Shown: piece by piece, positions 11,401 to 23,580 of the stretch
Position numbering within the stretch: the stretch's first letter is position 1
Layout: every line of letters begins with the position of its first letter
Notes under the pieces: generated by a model
Seen by the model: the letters and a program-made list of their open reading frames with translations, nothing else
The model's database searches: none
Told to the model about the DNA's origin: nothing
Assembly (NCBI GenBank): GCA_018806985.1
Contig: JADANN010000434.1
Span: 1,302,001-1,366,000 of the forward strand
DNA from: Angiostrongylus vasorum
Lineage: Eukaryota > Nematoda > Chromadorea > Rhabditida > Metastrongylidae
Reading direction: 5' to 3'
Length of the DNA stretch: 64,000 nt
Position numbers and translations under genes: made by a program

Positions 11401-14400
11401 AAACTCACGAACTGTGACTTGACCAAAGTTTAACGCTCCTCGGAAAACAAAACTATAACGCGGATCTTGTTATCAAAACCAACCTCAATCTTCTCAATAA
11501 CTGTAATGCACTTTGTAGGTGCATCGTCAACCACGGGCACTATCATATTTGCAGTTGGATCGTCAGCCTCTTTAATAATCTCTTGTGGAACAGGCAAATG
11601 AACACGTAGTTTCGAAACCGTATAATCTTCGGGACGATATTTCTCACCGTAAACGTCCCACTTGACTTTCTCTTCAAGAACAGGATACATTGGAAGCATG
11701 ATTGGCATAAATCTCTTGAAGAATGGCATCCTGTACCGCATCATGGCCTGCATTGTAATGTTATGTCTAACTGGCCGACGTTTCCTCGTCGGAAAAGTTG
11801 GACCAGTTGGAATGAATGCGGGAGAAACGTTAAGATTCTCCGGTGCTTTCGCCGAAGCCATTGTTAATCCAGGAATAGCGCATGATTCTTCTTCAGGATC
11901 AACTTCTTTCTTTATTTCTGCACTCGTTTCGCTACCTTCCGCCACACTAGTGATTGTTGGAGGGTGTTCATTGTTTCGAGCAGCAGCCGCCGCTGCTTGT
12001 TGCTCCTCTTCCCGTTTCTTTTTCGTGCACAGAATTTCAACGGCAGCTAACGCACTGGCCATCATTTCGTCATCGTCATCCGAATCGTAGCCACGTAGTT
12101 CGGCCTGTCGCTTCTCGTGCTCCTCCATTCTTCGGCGCGACTCTTCCTTGTCCTTTTGGGCTTTCTTCTTCTTATAAGTTTCTAGTTCTGCACCTTCTAA
12201 TCGCACTCTCTTCTTCACTTCTAATGCCACTATGCGATTAGTCCGCGAGTTCGTTGCCAAGCACTCAGCCATGTAGATAAGCTTTGAACATAAAGTGCGT
12301 TCACTGGATCGACCTAGAATTTCATAACAATTTGTATTTAAGGACATCAAAATCAGATAGTGCTCAATATTTCGTTGAGCAATACGGACTCGACTAACAG
12401 ATCACTGTAATGTCCATACAGAGATGCAACAACGATCAGTAAAGCAGCATGGCCATGTGGGCCACAACAAGAACGACTTCACAAAGCTAAACTTTGCATT
12501 TCAAAGATCGACTTTCTTTTGAGCTCGGTATGACTAACCAACATGTATTCTTCCACCGATAAGCTAACACGATGTTGATAAGAATGATAATGATAATGAT
12601 ACCGATTGCTGCACTAAAACCCACAAAGTGAGGACGAGTGCATGTGGACTATCGGACTCGTATCAACGACTCTGACGAAGACGAAGTCGTCGAAAAGTTA
12701 GCCGAATAATGTTTTTCTATCAACATTGTGTTAGATGAAAGAAGACATGTTAATCCTCGCGTTCTACCAGTAAATAAACACGTGGGTGTTTTCTCGGCTT
12801 CATGTACTCTAAAAAAGACACTGATAAAAGTCGATGATAGACGTAGTGCAATGCCTTTTATCACAAGCCTTAGAAAAAACCGATATATACTACGAAAGGC
12901 TTGGATCTTTCTCCAGTGCAGCTTTGATCCAGTTCTAACAACATGAAACCGCCGAGAGGTTACCTTGTTGCACAATTTCTATTCCTTCTCTTATAACAAA
13001 CCAATCCCAATTTTCCTAGTAATTTCATAACACATCCAAGTAACTACTGCGTATTTCCGATAAATAGTTTTAGTCACGTTGTCAACCTTATATATTGCTT
13101 ATTTCCTTAACACAGGACTAATGGGGGAGTGTGTAGCGCAGCGGTCGGAACCACCTTGCATCGATACACATGGGATCGATCCCCGCGCCCCAGGCTCACC
13201 AAGCTTTCGATCCCTTCGGATCGGAAAATTGGTACCAGACTTGTCTGGGAGGATAGCAAAAATTGGCTCGATACATCGATAGGCCACCGTGAGTCATTGT
13301 AAAAGACCAGATATGCATTTAATCACCTCTAACAATGCTTAAGGAATGAAATCGAATGCATGGCGCATCCCTCAGGGAATCATTAACGCCGAGAGCTTTA
13401 TTCTTTTACGTCCAATGGGAAATGCAAAAAGCACTACTGGACTGCATGTAGTGACTCGCGATAGATCTTATGAAGATAAGTGAGAGCTGATGCGTAAAAT
13501 GATTGGGAAGCAGACCGCCTAAAAATGAATTTTATCCAGCACCTCGCTACTCACCTGTGATAATAAAAGAGTTCCTGCTGTCTCCACACCAGTCCAGGAA
13601 TAATTCACGGGAATAACCGCATTCCATGTCAATGCCGCTGCATAAAACAACCTTAGGTGATCTAATTCGTGCCAAATCAATTTGTGAATGACAAAGTTTC
13701 ACATTCCGGAGAAGGAACGGGTTTGTTTGACCCACTTCGAAACTCCTGAAGAAGCTTTTATGTTATGCATTAGGTCAGTTGCGAACTACATTCATTTATT
13801 TTGAAGATATATTCTAATCAGATTTAATTTCAGTCTGCAGTGTCATTACCACATTGATCCATAATCATTGCTCAATATTCATGAAGATTCTGACTCTCTC
13901 GCACTCTTTTAACTCTTAGACAAAAACTCTAGTTCTGAAATGAGGACATCGAAGTTGATGAAGTAGTTATCGTTAAAAGAAGTTTCAAGAACTCGGGAAA
14001 GCTGCAAACCACATGGTGATTGGCACTAGGCCCTATCCAAGACGTGGAAACTGTTTCCCAGACATGCGTTTTCATTTGCTGAACAAACGTCCTACCGCAG
14101 TGTTATCGTCGAGTAAACGGTGTCGCTAGCTGCAACGACACTCAAATCCATCTGGCGAAGGTGAGTTGAAAAGAGGTTTGCATTGACTGTCTTATTTTTC
14201 AACAGCAACACTAGGAAATGTGGACCGGCAGGAATGTGGACCCAGTCGCAATCTAGTTGAAGACTGTTCAACCACGGAAAGAAAATATGTCGGAATGGTG
14301 AAAAACAGCTATCACCTTGTCAGAGTACTCAGGAACATCTTTTCGGGAGGTTAAGGACAGCAGCGATTGATTGGCCAACACTTGAGCAGCTCGATTAGTG

Positions 14401-17400
14401 TGTCTCAACTGGTGCGAAGTGTACCAAACGCTGCCATTGTAACAGAGAGCATATAGGCGCTCAGCGACGGTGAAGTGGTGACCAACAAGTGTCCCTGCTA
14501 ACTCATGCTGAGTCAAGTCCGAAATGTTCTTCCAAGAAACGTTCCAGCTCGTCCTACCGTCGAGAATAACCGATCGAGACCAGATCAACTCGATGTTTGG
14601 TAAAATTGTTTTTGCTGCACTTTTTTTAAAAACCTGAACCCAAATTTCGTCGATAGGAAGACCTTTTGCGACAATTCATAACGTCGATATATAGGACGAA
14701 ATGGTTTTTTCCAAAGTGTTGCATTAATTTCCACTTCATAACTCGATAATCCAAGTCTGTACCAAGTCTATGGAACTATATGGTGCAAAACAATGACATA
14801 CTTTAAGACTTTGTCTGACATCCACTCCACTTGTGACTTGGCGAATTCGACAACAGACGCAGCAACGTGGCTCATCATAACTAGATTATACTTTTGTAAC
14901 CCGGACTGTGTACTGAAATCTGCTTACTTGACTGATTTCATTTTTAAAAACAGACATCGAAGATCAAAAAAAAGGTTAACTCACTTGGCCCATAACTGGT
15001 CTAACAAATGAGCGATTTCCAGTACACGACCAGCGGTATCAATAACAATAGCACAATCGCCGTTTTGTCGAACTGTTCTGGAATAAGAAGTATACAATTG
15101 AAAGAGCCGCTGAGATAGTAAGTATAGCACTAATCGCATAAGTAGTTGAAGAGAAAATATCGAAATGTTTCCGCGAAGTCATACGAATAATAAAGACTGA
15201 AACAGCTAAAGTCCAGAAGTGCTCCTTTACAAATGTAGTGTTGCCCAGTAAAAGAATTTCATGTACTCTGACCACCCACAATGAACTGCACATAGAAAAA
15301 ATCGTACGATTATACTTTGTCGAGCTATGACAGCCTTACTCCGCACACTTACTCATTCTACTACCACGCATTAATAAAAAGCTTCAAAAACTGCTTTAAT
15401 TTCAAACAAACTAGAATTGAACCACAGTCCATGTTACCGGCTGCAATGGTAAGGAAACGATTTCTAGCACGTGACAGCTCGAATGACACTTACTTGAGTA
15501 TCGTTGTTACTAGTTGTTCATCTCGTTCCTTCCTCCTCGGTTGAGTGTATAGAGCATTCAGAGAGTCAGTTATCAACAAATAAGGTCTGAGAATTGCTAA
15601 AGATATCCAATATTTGAGCCTTCAAGGGCATATGCCCAGTAATTGCTATAATGTGACCAAACTAATATCGGAGATAGTTCTCTTTATCGAGATTACACAG
15701 CCGAAGTTCAGAAGAAAATGAAACATACTGTCAAAGGAGCATCCATTAAGATGCCGTTCCTTCTTGTGATTATAGTCGACTGCATAAATAATATCTTCTT
15801 CATCATGCCGGGTGATTCTCCACATTGCTCCACCGATCATATGCCCAGCAGGCAATGCTGTTATTTTGATCTGACTATCACCTCGAAGGGGCACCTACAA
15901 CCACCAAAAATTCACTTCCACAAAGAAACCTGTAGACCTCAGTACACTTTTCATCTAATTGGGATACCGAGCTTGATCATTAATGCCATAGTAGAGCAGT
16001 TCGTGTAGCACGCGGCGGTTGGAGGCGCCCTGCAACATACACTTGGAATTGATCCCCGCGCCCATGGCCCACCAGGCCTTCCATCACTTCGGGATCGGCA
16101 AATTGGTGCCAGACTTGTCTGGCAGGGTAGTAGCACTAGCTCAATGAAGTCGAATGCACGGTGCATTCCTCAAGGATTGATCAACGCCGAGAACTTTTTT
16201 TTAAACGTTAACTAGGCAAAATTTCTCCTCATTGTCCCAAGAGCGCATCCAATGCCGTTCCCAGGTTCACCTCAGACAGTCACGGTTCTTCTCCATCCGA
16301 GGAAGGTTTGTCAGAATACGGGAGAGAATGTAACAAATAACCTGTCAAATTTAAAAGCACTGATTCAATTCCAAAGTCAATTTACCGTCTGATTGAATTT
16401 GAGCTTTTGAATACGATCAAATGCCACATCGACATCATCAAGGGTGAATAACTCGAAGTTTTCGACGCTCATTAAGCTATTAATCCAGTCATACATAAAC
16501 ATCATCCCCATTTTATATACTGGTACCTAAAAGGGTTCAGCGATCAACTTCACTTATAGAAATTGACCATAAACTTAATAAATCAAAAGAAGCTGGTCTC
16601 ACCGTGCAATAAATGGGCGCTCGGAGATCGCAATACTTTACTAGATATGCTAGTGCGCCTAAGTGAGGTTGATCCGGATGCGTGATGAGAACTGCACTGA
16701 TCTAGAAATTGTGAGCTTCATGACACATACTGCTAAGACCAAAGCAGACGAAAGGTGAAATTTGAACCTCAAAACAACAGGTTCAATGTCTTAGTGAGCT
16801 ATAACACTTGATACTCGATACTTGAACGGCCCGACCTCACTAGTTTTGCGGGACCCAGCATAATGTCCATTTTTCGGAGATTTGCTGGTTAAGCCATCGT
16901 GGTTCCTTGCAATCCAGAGGTCAGCCTGGCCAAAGTTTGCTCCAGGTCTTCACCACCACAGGCAGTTGCAGCCCTTGTGGATCAGAGGGAGATTTGCCAC
17001 CATGCGACTTTGACACCAGGACGGTGGCGGGTCCTGGTATTGGTTTACTCTTAGCTAGGCTTCCTGATGGAAACGGCGGACTCCTTCTCTGCTTGGGAGG
17101 CCCTGCCAGGGAGATGAATCCCTCCGCTGTACATCGCAGCACGACGCCCAGGAACACCTCCCAACAACGATGAGGTGGTAAACCGTTGGGAGGAATGAGC
17201 TATAATAGAGATGTAAAGTGCGTTATGGTCATTGTATGTATCCTTCCTTTGGTAAGCTTGTAAGAGGTTGACAATTTTTATTCGGCTAACGTTTCGACGT
17301 CTTCGTCTTCATCAGAGCCGATAGTTCGGGTCGATGGTCCACAGTTGCTCGTTTTCTCGATAGGCCGTCTTCGTATTAAAGATCCGACTCGATACGAAGA

Positions 17401-18328
17401 CGAAGACGCCCTATCTAGCAAACGAACAACTATGGACCATCGACGCGGATCATCGGCTCTCATGAAGACGAAGACGTAGAAACGTTAGCCGAATAAAAAT
17501 CTACTTAGCAGCCTCGTGTAAGCTTATCAAACAAAGAATACGTATTGATTAGTCATACCGATGTTAAACGAAAGTCGGTTTTGAAATATAAAGAATGTTT
17601 CATCGAAAAAATTGACAGTTAGAAAATGGTAAACAACGAGATGAAACAACCACTTCTGTATGATCAAAAATAGATAACTGGGCACTTAAGATGCTTCAGC
17701 AGGTCAAGTACAGAAACCCATGTTATATTTACCGAAAGGAAACGAAATTTTCAAATATTGTTGTTACTACGTTTCAAATCTCATGTTTTCCCTCGACATC
17801 ACTCAAATCACTTGGTCCGGAAATTCCGTCTAGTCCAAATCTATGGCACTTTTAAGACTTTAAATTAGGTTAACTCATGTTATGTTCTTAAGTTAGGTTT
17901 TTTAAAGACCATTTCGAAAATTTGACCTTCCATTGATTCATCTGGCTCAGGACCGAAACTATCGAGGATTGTTTTTAAAAAAAAGCATAAAGATTAAAGA
18001 AGCGCTCCTGGTCAGAAACACGGATATAGCCCAAGAACGGGTCTCCATAAAACTACTTACCTGAGATATTCGTGACCTTATGGACTCGATATAACCCATA
18101 TCAAATTTGTCGTCCCATCCACAGTCCAGTAATAGAAAAGTCTCCTCTATCTAAATTCACTTTAAAAAGTAGCACAATCCAAAGCATTTCTGAACTTAGA
18201 AGGGATATGAAATCACCCACAGCAACGAACTAGAACTACTCTGTTGATGTACTTACCTGTAGTAAATAACAAAGAGGTCCTTCATCCTTCACACCAGATA
18301 GCGGCTCCACTTTCACTACGGATGACAT
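8450..18328 (-). CDS. cpsf-2: Cleavage and polyadenylation specificity factor subunit 2 (CPSF100)
   Basis: Sixteen exons in transcript order: 18328-18257, 18150-18061, 16701-16603, 16526-16386, 15894-15729, 15596-15494, 15077-14985, 14912-14802, 13745-13555, 12313-11484, 11327-11163, 10533-10423, 10035-9949, 9839-9756, 9669-9570, 8562-8450. Phases agree throughout and give about 851 residues, close to nematode family length. The start [20 protein letters not shown] and the C-terminal [17 protein letters not shown] match the family at both ends. The N-terminal metallo-beta-lactamase fold has [11 protein letters not shown] near residue 61 where the active nuclease CPSF73 has the metal-binding HxHxDH, so this is the catalytically inactive partner. 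[11 protein letters not shown], the beta-CASP region, a lysine- and acid-rich insert in exon 10, and [14 protein letters not shown] follow. The product acts in the nucleus in 3' end cleavage of pre-mRNA. The exon 13/14 joint is uncertain (GC donor at 9949 or GT donor at 9945). Confidence 0.96.
8855..9117 (-). mobile_element. SINE-A copy in the last intron of cpsf-2
   Basis: The tail (CTTTCGGCGTTCTCC) is at the left and the tRNA-like head at the right (revcomp of CACTGCGCTAGACAAGCC). The B-box region is damaged. Confidence 0.75.
10083..10195. mobile_element. MITE-C fragment in cpsf-2 intron 12
   Basis: It shows GGAAGGGGTAATCGCC followed by TCTGAGCATTATTGTGG and the terminal ATAATACC block. 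Confidence 0.55.
10723..11090 (+). mobile_element. SINE-B copy in cpsf-2 intron 11
   Basis: It begins CGCATCATCGTGGCTGGG and ends GGCCATCCAAGCATCCAAGTA, inserted antisense to cpsf-2. Confidence 0.75.
12545..12755. mobile_element. MITE-E foldback copy in cpsf-2 intron 9
   Basis: The left arm contains CGATAAGCTAACACGATGTT and the right arm AACATTGTGTTAGATG, inverted with respect to each other, with the internal GACGAAGACGAAGTCGTCG block next to the right arm. It is shorter than other copies. Confidence 0.6.
13124..13412 (+). mobile_element. SINE-A copy in cpsf-2 intron 9
   Basis: The head TGTGTAGCGCAGCGGTCGG carries an A-box-like motif, and GGGATCGATCCCCGC is the B-box region. The body and tail (TCCCTCAGGGAATC, ATTAACGCCGAGAGC) follow. 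Confidence 0.8.
14268..14588 (-). other. Unexplained open frame inside cpsf-2 intron 8
   Basis: A 106-codon open frame in the sense orientation of cpsf-2 lies between exons 8 and 9. Exons 8 and 9 join perfectly without it (K codon split AA|G), so it is not part of the conserved protein. No motif is recognised. Confidence 0.2.
16002..16200 (+). mobile_element. SINE-A copy, internally shortened, in cpsf-2 intron 4
   Basis: The tRNA-like head (GTAGCACGCGGCGGTTGG; GGAATTGATCCCCGCGCCC) is present, but part of the body between the GGGTAGTAGCACTAGCTC block and the tail is missing. Confidence 0.75.
16805..17190 (-). mobile_element. SINE-B copy in cpsf-2 intron 2
   Basis: The shared tail reads TACTTGAACGGCCCGACC at the left, and the opposite end is CCAACAACGATGAGGTGG. 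It is full length. Confidence 0.8.
17225..17545. mobile_element. MITE-E foldback copy, full, in cpsf-2 intron 2
   Basis: The arms GGCTAACGTTTCGACG and its counterpart near GTAGAAACGTTAGCCG are inverted repeats. Outer arms around 17254 (AAGCTTGTAAGAGG) and 17515 (CTCGTGTAAGCTT) extend the pairing. The GTCTTCGTCTTC motif is repeated inside, so the centre folds a second time. Confidence 0.8.
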
Positions 18329-18332
18329 CTAA
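18326..18332 (-). promoter_or_regulatory. Trans-splice acceptor abutting the cpsf-2 start codon
   Basis: Read on -, TGTTTTAG is followed directly by ATG at 18328, so a spliced leader would be joined with no added 5' UTR. Confidence 0.5.
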
Positions 18333-18545
18333 AACAGTACTATCAAAGAGTAAGTGAACTTACTGAATAAAGGAAAACTGAGAGGGAACTAAAGAGCAGA
18401 GTATGTTATTAGTTAGAAAAAGAACTAGAAAAGAAAGAGATATTAGTTCAGAAAAGATTAGAAAACAAAGGAAATAGAAGAAGAAGAAAAAAAGAATAGA
18501 AGGAAAGAATAGAAAACTTAGAAGAGGAAAGAAATAATAACTTTA
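18333..18545. repeat. Strand-asymmetric purine tract upstream of cpsf-2
   Basis: From about 18360 to 18540 the + strand is almost all A and G (blocks such as AGAAGAAGAAAAAAAGAATA). On the cpsf-2 sense strand this is a long pyrimidine tract just upstream of the start, where a trans-splice outron would lie. Confidence 0.55.
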
Positions 18546-18754
18546 ACAAATAAAAACACACAGTGGAAAGTATAAGGTGCTAAGTAGAAGAATAACAACT
18601 GTGAAAATAAATGAGCAAATTATTGAAGGGCCAAAAAAATCACTATGAATTCTATCCCATTCATATACCTGTAAGAGGGCGACAATCACAAAACGCAATA
18701 TATATATATACGAAATATATGACGTACCAAGTACGTAAAGATGATAAAGGATAA

Positions 18755-18845
18755 AAGATAAAGCTCTCAGCGTTGATAGGTCCTTGAACGATACGCCATG
18801 CATTCAAATCCATTCATAGCATCGTAGAGGTGACTGAATACATAG
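18755..18845 (-). mobile_element. SINE-A tail, truncated by another SINE
   Basis: It runs from GCTCTCAGCGTTGATAGG to GAGGTGACTGAATACATA, where it stops abruptly at the start of SINE-F sequence. Confidence 0.6.
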
Positions 18846-19005
18846 GCACCCTACGACATTCAAGATGAAATGAAAATCATCAAGCAGCAGACGAAACCAC
18901 ACGTTAAAGGTAGAGGACCTTAGTCGATGATGGATGCGAGGAAACGAACCGAATGAGAATTGCTGCGATCCGCATAGTTGACGTGAAAACGGGTCATATA
19001 AAATA
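18846..19005 (+). mobile_element. SINE-F 3' part
   Basis: It contains CATTCAAGATGAAATG, GATGGATGCGAGGAAACGA and the 3' end GTTGACGTGAAAACGGG. The tRNA-like head is absent. Confidence 0.65.
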
Positions 19006-19397
19006 AAAGCAATTGAAAAATTTTCTTCACCGATAAAATCGAGTCGGATCTCCAAATAACACTACTGCAGTGGTTAAGAATGCTCCATCACAGCGCTGGT
19101 TTCTGGCACCCGTGGTCGTCGTGTGACTTCCCGGTGATAGACTCCTGCTGTACAAAGTATCTAATCGCATAAAAAAGTATTTGAGGCAGAGATGTTTTAT
19201 TTCAAACCAACATTTTTCACTATTCACCGATTTTATGGGATTTCAGTGTGAACAAACACATACTTCCGGTTTGCCCGCCCCAATGTGATCTCAGAGAGAG
19301 AGGCCGACATTTGAGTCCTGCGAGGACGTTCCTAAGTCCTAAGAAATTGAGGGGAAGTGAACGAAGCATTCTGATAGGCTAGAAAGATTAGACGATA

Positions 19398-19640
19398 AAG
19401 CGTTCGGCAATGACCTATCCCTGGTGAATTAAGCCATGAGTTCTACTCCACTAAGGTTCGTTGGAGGTGATTGAATGCATATCTGACGTACACAATGATC
19501 CAAGTAGACCTAGCGATGGATCCAGTCAACCCTGCTATCCTCCTGGTACCACTTTGAAGACATGGAGGAATGGAACGCCTGGCGAGCTCAGGGGCACAGG
19601 ATCGAACCAAACACCAGATGTCTATACAGTGCACAACCAC
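19398..19640 (-). mobile_element. SINE-A copy, diverged
   Basis: It shows AAAGCGTTCGGCAATGACC (tail), GGTGATTGAATGCATATC and the GTGCACAACCACTGCTATGC head remnant. It is one of the most diverged copies. Confidence 0.6.
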
Positions 19641-19807
19641 TGCTATGCATCAGTCCCTGGCAATCTACGCTTTTATTTAGCAACGCTAACAGCAGTACGC
19701 ACTGTTCATAGGATCTGTTTAGAATATCCCATCCCAAATAACATTGGTTAAGCATTCTTATCAGATGAAACAGTATTGTTTGGAGATCGGTTTCGAATTT
19801 AAAAGCT

Positions 19808-20085
19808 AAAAGGATAAAGCTCCCCGGCGTTGATCAATCACTGAGGGACGCACCATGCATTCGACTTCATTAAGCATCGTTGAAGGTGACTGAATGCATC
19901 CCTAGCCTGTACAAGACTCGCGGTCGCCTACAGATGTACCGAGCCAGTGCTGCTACCCTACCAGTCAAATCTAGTGCCAATCTGCCGACCCCGGAGGGAT
20001 GGAACGCTTGGTGCGGCTGGGGTGCGCGATCGAAAATATGTGTTGCAGGACGCCTCTAACCACTGCTCTACACGCCCCTACGCTT
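19808..20085 (-). mobile_element. SINE-A copy
   Basis: The tail CTCCCCGGCGTTGATCAATC is at the left, and the head CTAACCACTGCTCTACACGC at the right. Confidence 0.75.
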
Positions 20086-20479
20086 AAAACATACAAAAAA
20101 ACAATACGCAAGTGATTATAACAGCCTTCGTTAAAAGACATGAAGTTCTGCAAATATACGATACTTCACGTATTCTGGAACGAGAATACTTTATATGGAA
20201 TTTTATTCAAGGGGATAGACTTATCCGAAAAGAAGAATGTATTGTCCGTAATGGAAGAGAATACTCATTATTCACGTCTATATCAACTGCCTTATCCATG
20301 TGACTGTCGGCTGGAATTTCCAGGGTTCACGTACAACTATGTTTATGCTCATTAACGAATGGAGTTCTTTGGCATGAATTGCTAAAGAGAAAACAGCTGT
20401 CTCTTGCACTTTATGAGGACTTTATCATATCTCAGTTGTGTTGATACTCAGTAGTTTCTTCGACTATTGAGCTAAGACG

Positions 20480-20660
20480 AGGTACATTAAAAGATCTATC
20501 CGGGTAACGTTTCGACGTCATCGTCTTCTTCAGAGTTGGATTGATTCGAGTCAATGGTCCATAGGTGGTCGTAACGGCGCTGTACCTAGTTCGTCGTTGC
20601 ACCGAGTCGAATCCACTGGAGTGGAGCACCAATCGAATGAAGTAACGTCACTCGACGCTC
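20480..20660. mobile_element. MITE-E partial copy
   Basis: One arm is clear (GGGTAACGTTTCGACGTC, CGTCTTCTTCAGAGTTGG). The opposite arm is not evident. Confidence 0.5.
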
Positions 20661-20816
20661 CCTTCTGAAGAGGACGGATGTTCATCTATTGGCACCATCG
20701 ATTGAAACGTTTTTTGATCAAAGAAGACATGACAGGACACTTCTTCGCACTGATTATGAAAGCGCCTCATAACTTTACAATTACATATCGGTCTTTCAGC
20801 GATAAATTCAAATCAA

Positions 20817-21092
20817 CGGAGCGCGTCTAGCGCAGTGGTCGGAGGAGCCCTGCAACAGACACGTGGAATCGATCCCCGCGCCCATGGCCCACCAACCCTA
20901 CCATCCCTTCTGGCTCGGCAAATTATCTTTAGGATAGCAGCACTGATTCAATATAATGGTAGGCCACTGCGATTGTCATTGTAAAGGCCAGATATGCATT
21001 GAATCACCTCGAAACGATGCTTAATAAAGCCGAATGCACGGTGCATCTCTCAGGGATTGATCAACGCCCAGAGCTTTATGCTTTACCCCTTT
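20817..21092 (+). mobile_element. SINE-A copy
   Basis: The head GCGCGTCTAGCGCAGTGGTC and GGAATCGATCCCCGCGCCC are well preserved, and the tail ends at GCTTTATGCTTT. Confidence 0.8.
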
Positions 21093-21129
21093 TATCGCCC
21101 TGATAAACGAAAACGGGACTATCACGGCA

Positions 21130-22830
21130 TCCCTCCGTGGTGTGGAAGTCATAACGGAAAAGTTATATACCATTCTTTTTTTGCCCCACAACCTCCATCT
21201 CGGCCGCGAATTCTTCGCTGGTGAAAACCATCCAGGATTCTACCCTCTGAAGTTGGAGTTGCGATTGAAAGCATGAAGAGAGGCACTAGTCCACGACTCG
21301 AAAAAATCTGCCATTTTATTTAGAGCTGGAAGCCACAAATTATATGCACTTGTCGCAACCTGACATCCTATCTTCAGAAAGAGCGAATCCCAGACCGGTG
21401 GAGGACATCGAACACGGTCATCCTACCCAAAAAAAGTGTGACAGAGGGGGTCTTCGTAACTACCGTTCAATGTGTTTGCTAACTGTGCTCTACAAGCTGT
21501 TGACAAAGATTATCCTTTTGCGCACATCGAATACCTTCGACAAGGCACAACCACTTGAACAGCCAGGATTCTCGAACACTGATAGTGCTATTTGAACTCT
21601 ATCCAAACCGTATCACGGGTCACAAAAGGCTTTCGGAAGTACCATCTGCCCTTGGTCCTAACTTTGCCAACCATGAAAAAAACCTATGAATTAGTCGAAA
21701 CAAAAGGAATAATATCAGCGCCTGTTGACTAAGGAGCGAATCCGTCCTATACAGGAAGACCAGCTGTTATTGAAACTGCAGCGCTCGCATACAACTTTCT
21801 CATCTCATCACCCACCCGTACCCATAGGAAAAAGGGGTTCGACAGGGCGACACAATATCGCTAAAGCAGTTTGCTCCCGTGTTGCTGCGGATAATGATGT
21901 CAATCGGTTAGGGAGAGAATGGCATACGTATTGATAGAAATTTTTCCATCAAATCTTCGTTTCGCGAAAGACATTGTCGTCTTTCCGAGTAGCGCCAACG
22001 AAACAAAGACGATACTCAATTAACTCAACGATGCTAGAAAAAGATTGGACTGCGCATGAGTAGGACCAAGATCCAGTTCACGAAAAATCCATATAGCGAA
22101 CTCAAACAAATCGAACTCGGAAGTTCGCTGATTACACAACCCACCTCGGACGTATACCGTGGACGTTCAATGAACACGTAGAACCACTTGAAAGAGGAGT
22201 TAGACAAAAGCAGCAGAGCAGTGTGAGCTCCATTCAGGCCTCTCAGAGCTACTAGCCAACTAATGAGTCAAAAACTCCCCACTTTGGTTTTCAATTCAGC
22301 AGTCTTCCAAGCGTTCTGTTGAGCTCTAGACACGTGGGCTGCTACTTCAACCACGTCAAGAACTCCGCACACGAGCCACAGAGCATTTGAATGCTGTCTT
22401 TTGAAATTTAATCGGCGCTCACAACTTCTAGCCGGAATGCACCTCAGATCATCGAAACCTACTCCATCATCGGGATCTAGGAGAATATACATCAATAGCG
22501 AAGCACAGATGGGCCGTCCACATTAAAAGAAGAACAGATCATGACGAGCGGAACAGTGGGTCGGACTCCAAGAGAATGCAACAAGCGTTCGTTTGGACGA
22601 CTACTAAAACGATAGGAGGATGTGTTCATGACTAACGTCAACCATCTACACTCGCAGATGGAAACGCTTTTTAGGAGTTTCGAAAGAGGTCTCGCGGACG
22701 TCACCATGTTCGAAGCAGACCACCGCCATGGACGAAGATTGCACGAGAGAGAAGCGAATGGAAGTTATGCTGGGTCCAGCACCACCTGTGAGGCCTGGCC
22801 ATCCAAGTATCCAAGTAAATATCTATGTTT
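21130..22830 (+). pseudogene. RTE-type non-LTR retrotransposon, decayed
   Basis: Broken reverse-transcriptase reading frames are seen in order. LRNYRSMCLLTVLYKLLTKI lies in the frame at 21344-21595. A degraded palm region follows to about 21960 with several stops. Thumb and C-terminal fragments include SHRAFECCLLKFNRRSQ (about 22360-22430), and the C-terminal part leads into the 3' tail GGCCATCCAAGTATCCAAG at about 22800. Many stops and shifts mean it cannot be active. The element would copy its RNA at a nicked target by target-primed reverse transcription. Confidence 0.75.
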
Positions 22831-23329
22831 CGTGTTTTTGTACTCACAAATCCCATTCCATCGCCCGCAACCGGATTTTCACAAGTACAGCGCTTTAAAA
22901 ACTTCTGTCCATTACTTGGCTTCAGTATAAAATCTGTGTACGACTAGCCACCGATTGAGTACAAAACGTTTGCAAAAAATGATCCGTGCGGCGAAACAGA
23001 CCAGACAAAGCGGGCGCATTGAAATCAAGCCATGCAATCGGAAACGCGCTACAGCGTGCATATCGAAATGGATCCACACAATGGAGAAAACGTCGCTGTT
23101 GCGGGAGGTAATCTTTGTGGTAGCAGAAATTTTCATAGGCTGTTGACATTTGTGTCATTAGATAAACAGCAAGACAGTTTTGCCTTTATTTTTATCAAGC
23201 TTTACAATTCCTTTTTACTAGTTCATTTGCTTACGCTTTTTTTATGTCTTTGAATGCCTCGACTACTTTTTGGAGTTAATAGATAGACGGTTGGGGTTTA
23301 CCTCGACTGAGTTGAGCCAGAAGCAGTTA

Positions 23330-23580
23330 TGACTCCTCTTCGCACTAAGGGCGCCCCCTACAATATTTTTTATGAGCTATATAACAACATCGCAAGCGGA
23401 ATTTCAATGTTTTCCAATGATATAATTATTGGTCCAAAGGGATGAGCTCGACAAGGTAACACCATTTCGCCAATGTTGTTTAGAACCGCTCTTGATATTC
23501 TCATGCGGAACGTAATGGAATAAGATGGGAAGACAGTGATTGACAGACGCACCACTTTCTTTTTATTGATGATGTAGTTC
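23330..23580 (+). pseudogene. Second RTE reverse-transcriptase fragment
   Basis: The + strand reads ISPMLFRTALDILMRN, the conserved RT block after RQGD, with the aspartate replaced (RQGN). It lies downstream of the first copy's 3' tail, so it is a separate insertion. The sequence between 22830 and 23330 holds no recognised feature. Confidence 0.6.

Noticed and set aside
11662..12241. Overlapping + strand ORFs opposite cpsf-2 exon 10
   Set aside because: They are shadows of the conserved - strand exon.
16907..17173. Protein-coding genes at the longest ORFs in SINE-B and SINE-A copies (for example 37841-38427, 29393-29803, 43216-43563)
   Set aside because: The same peptides recur in every copy of the repeats on both strands and reflect repeat composition, not genes.
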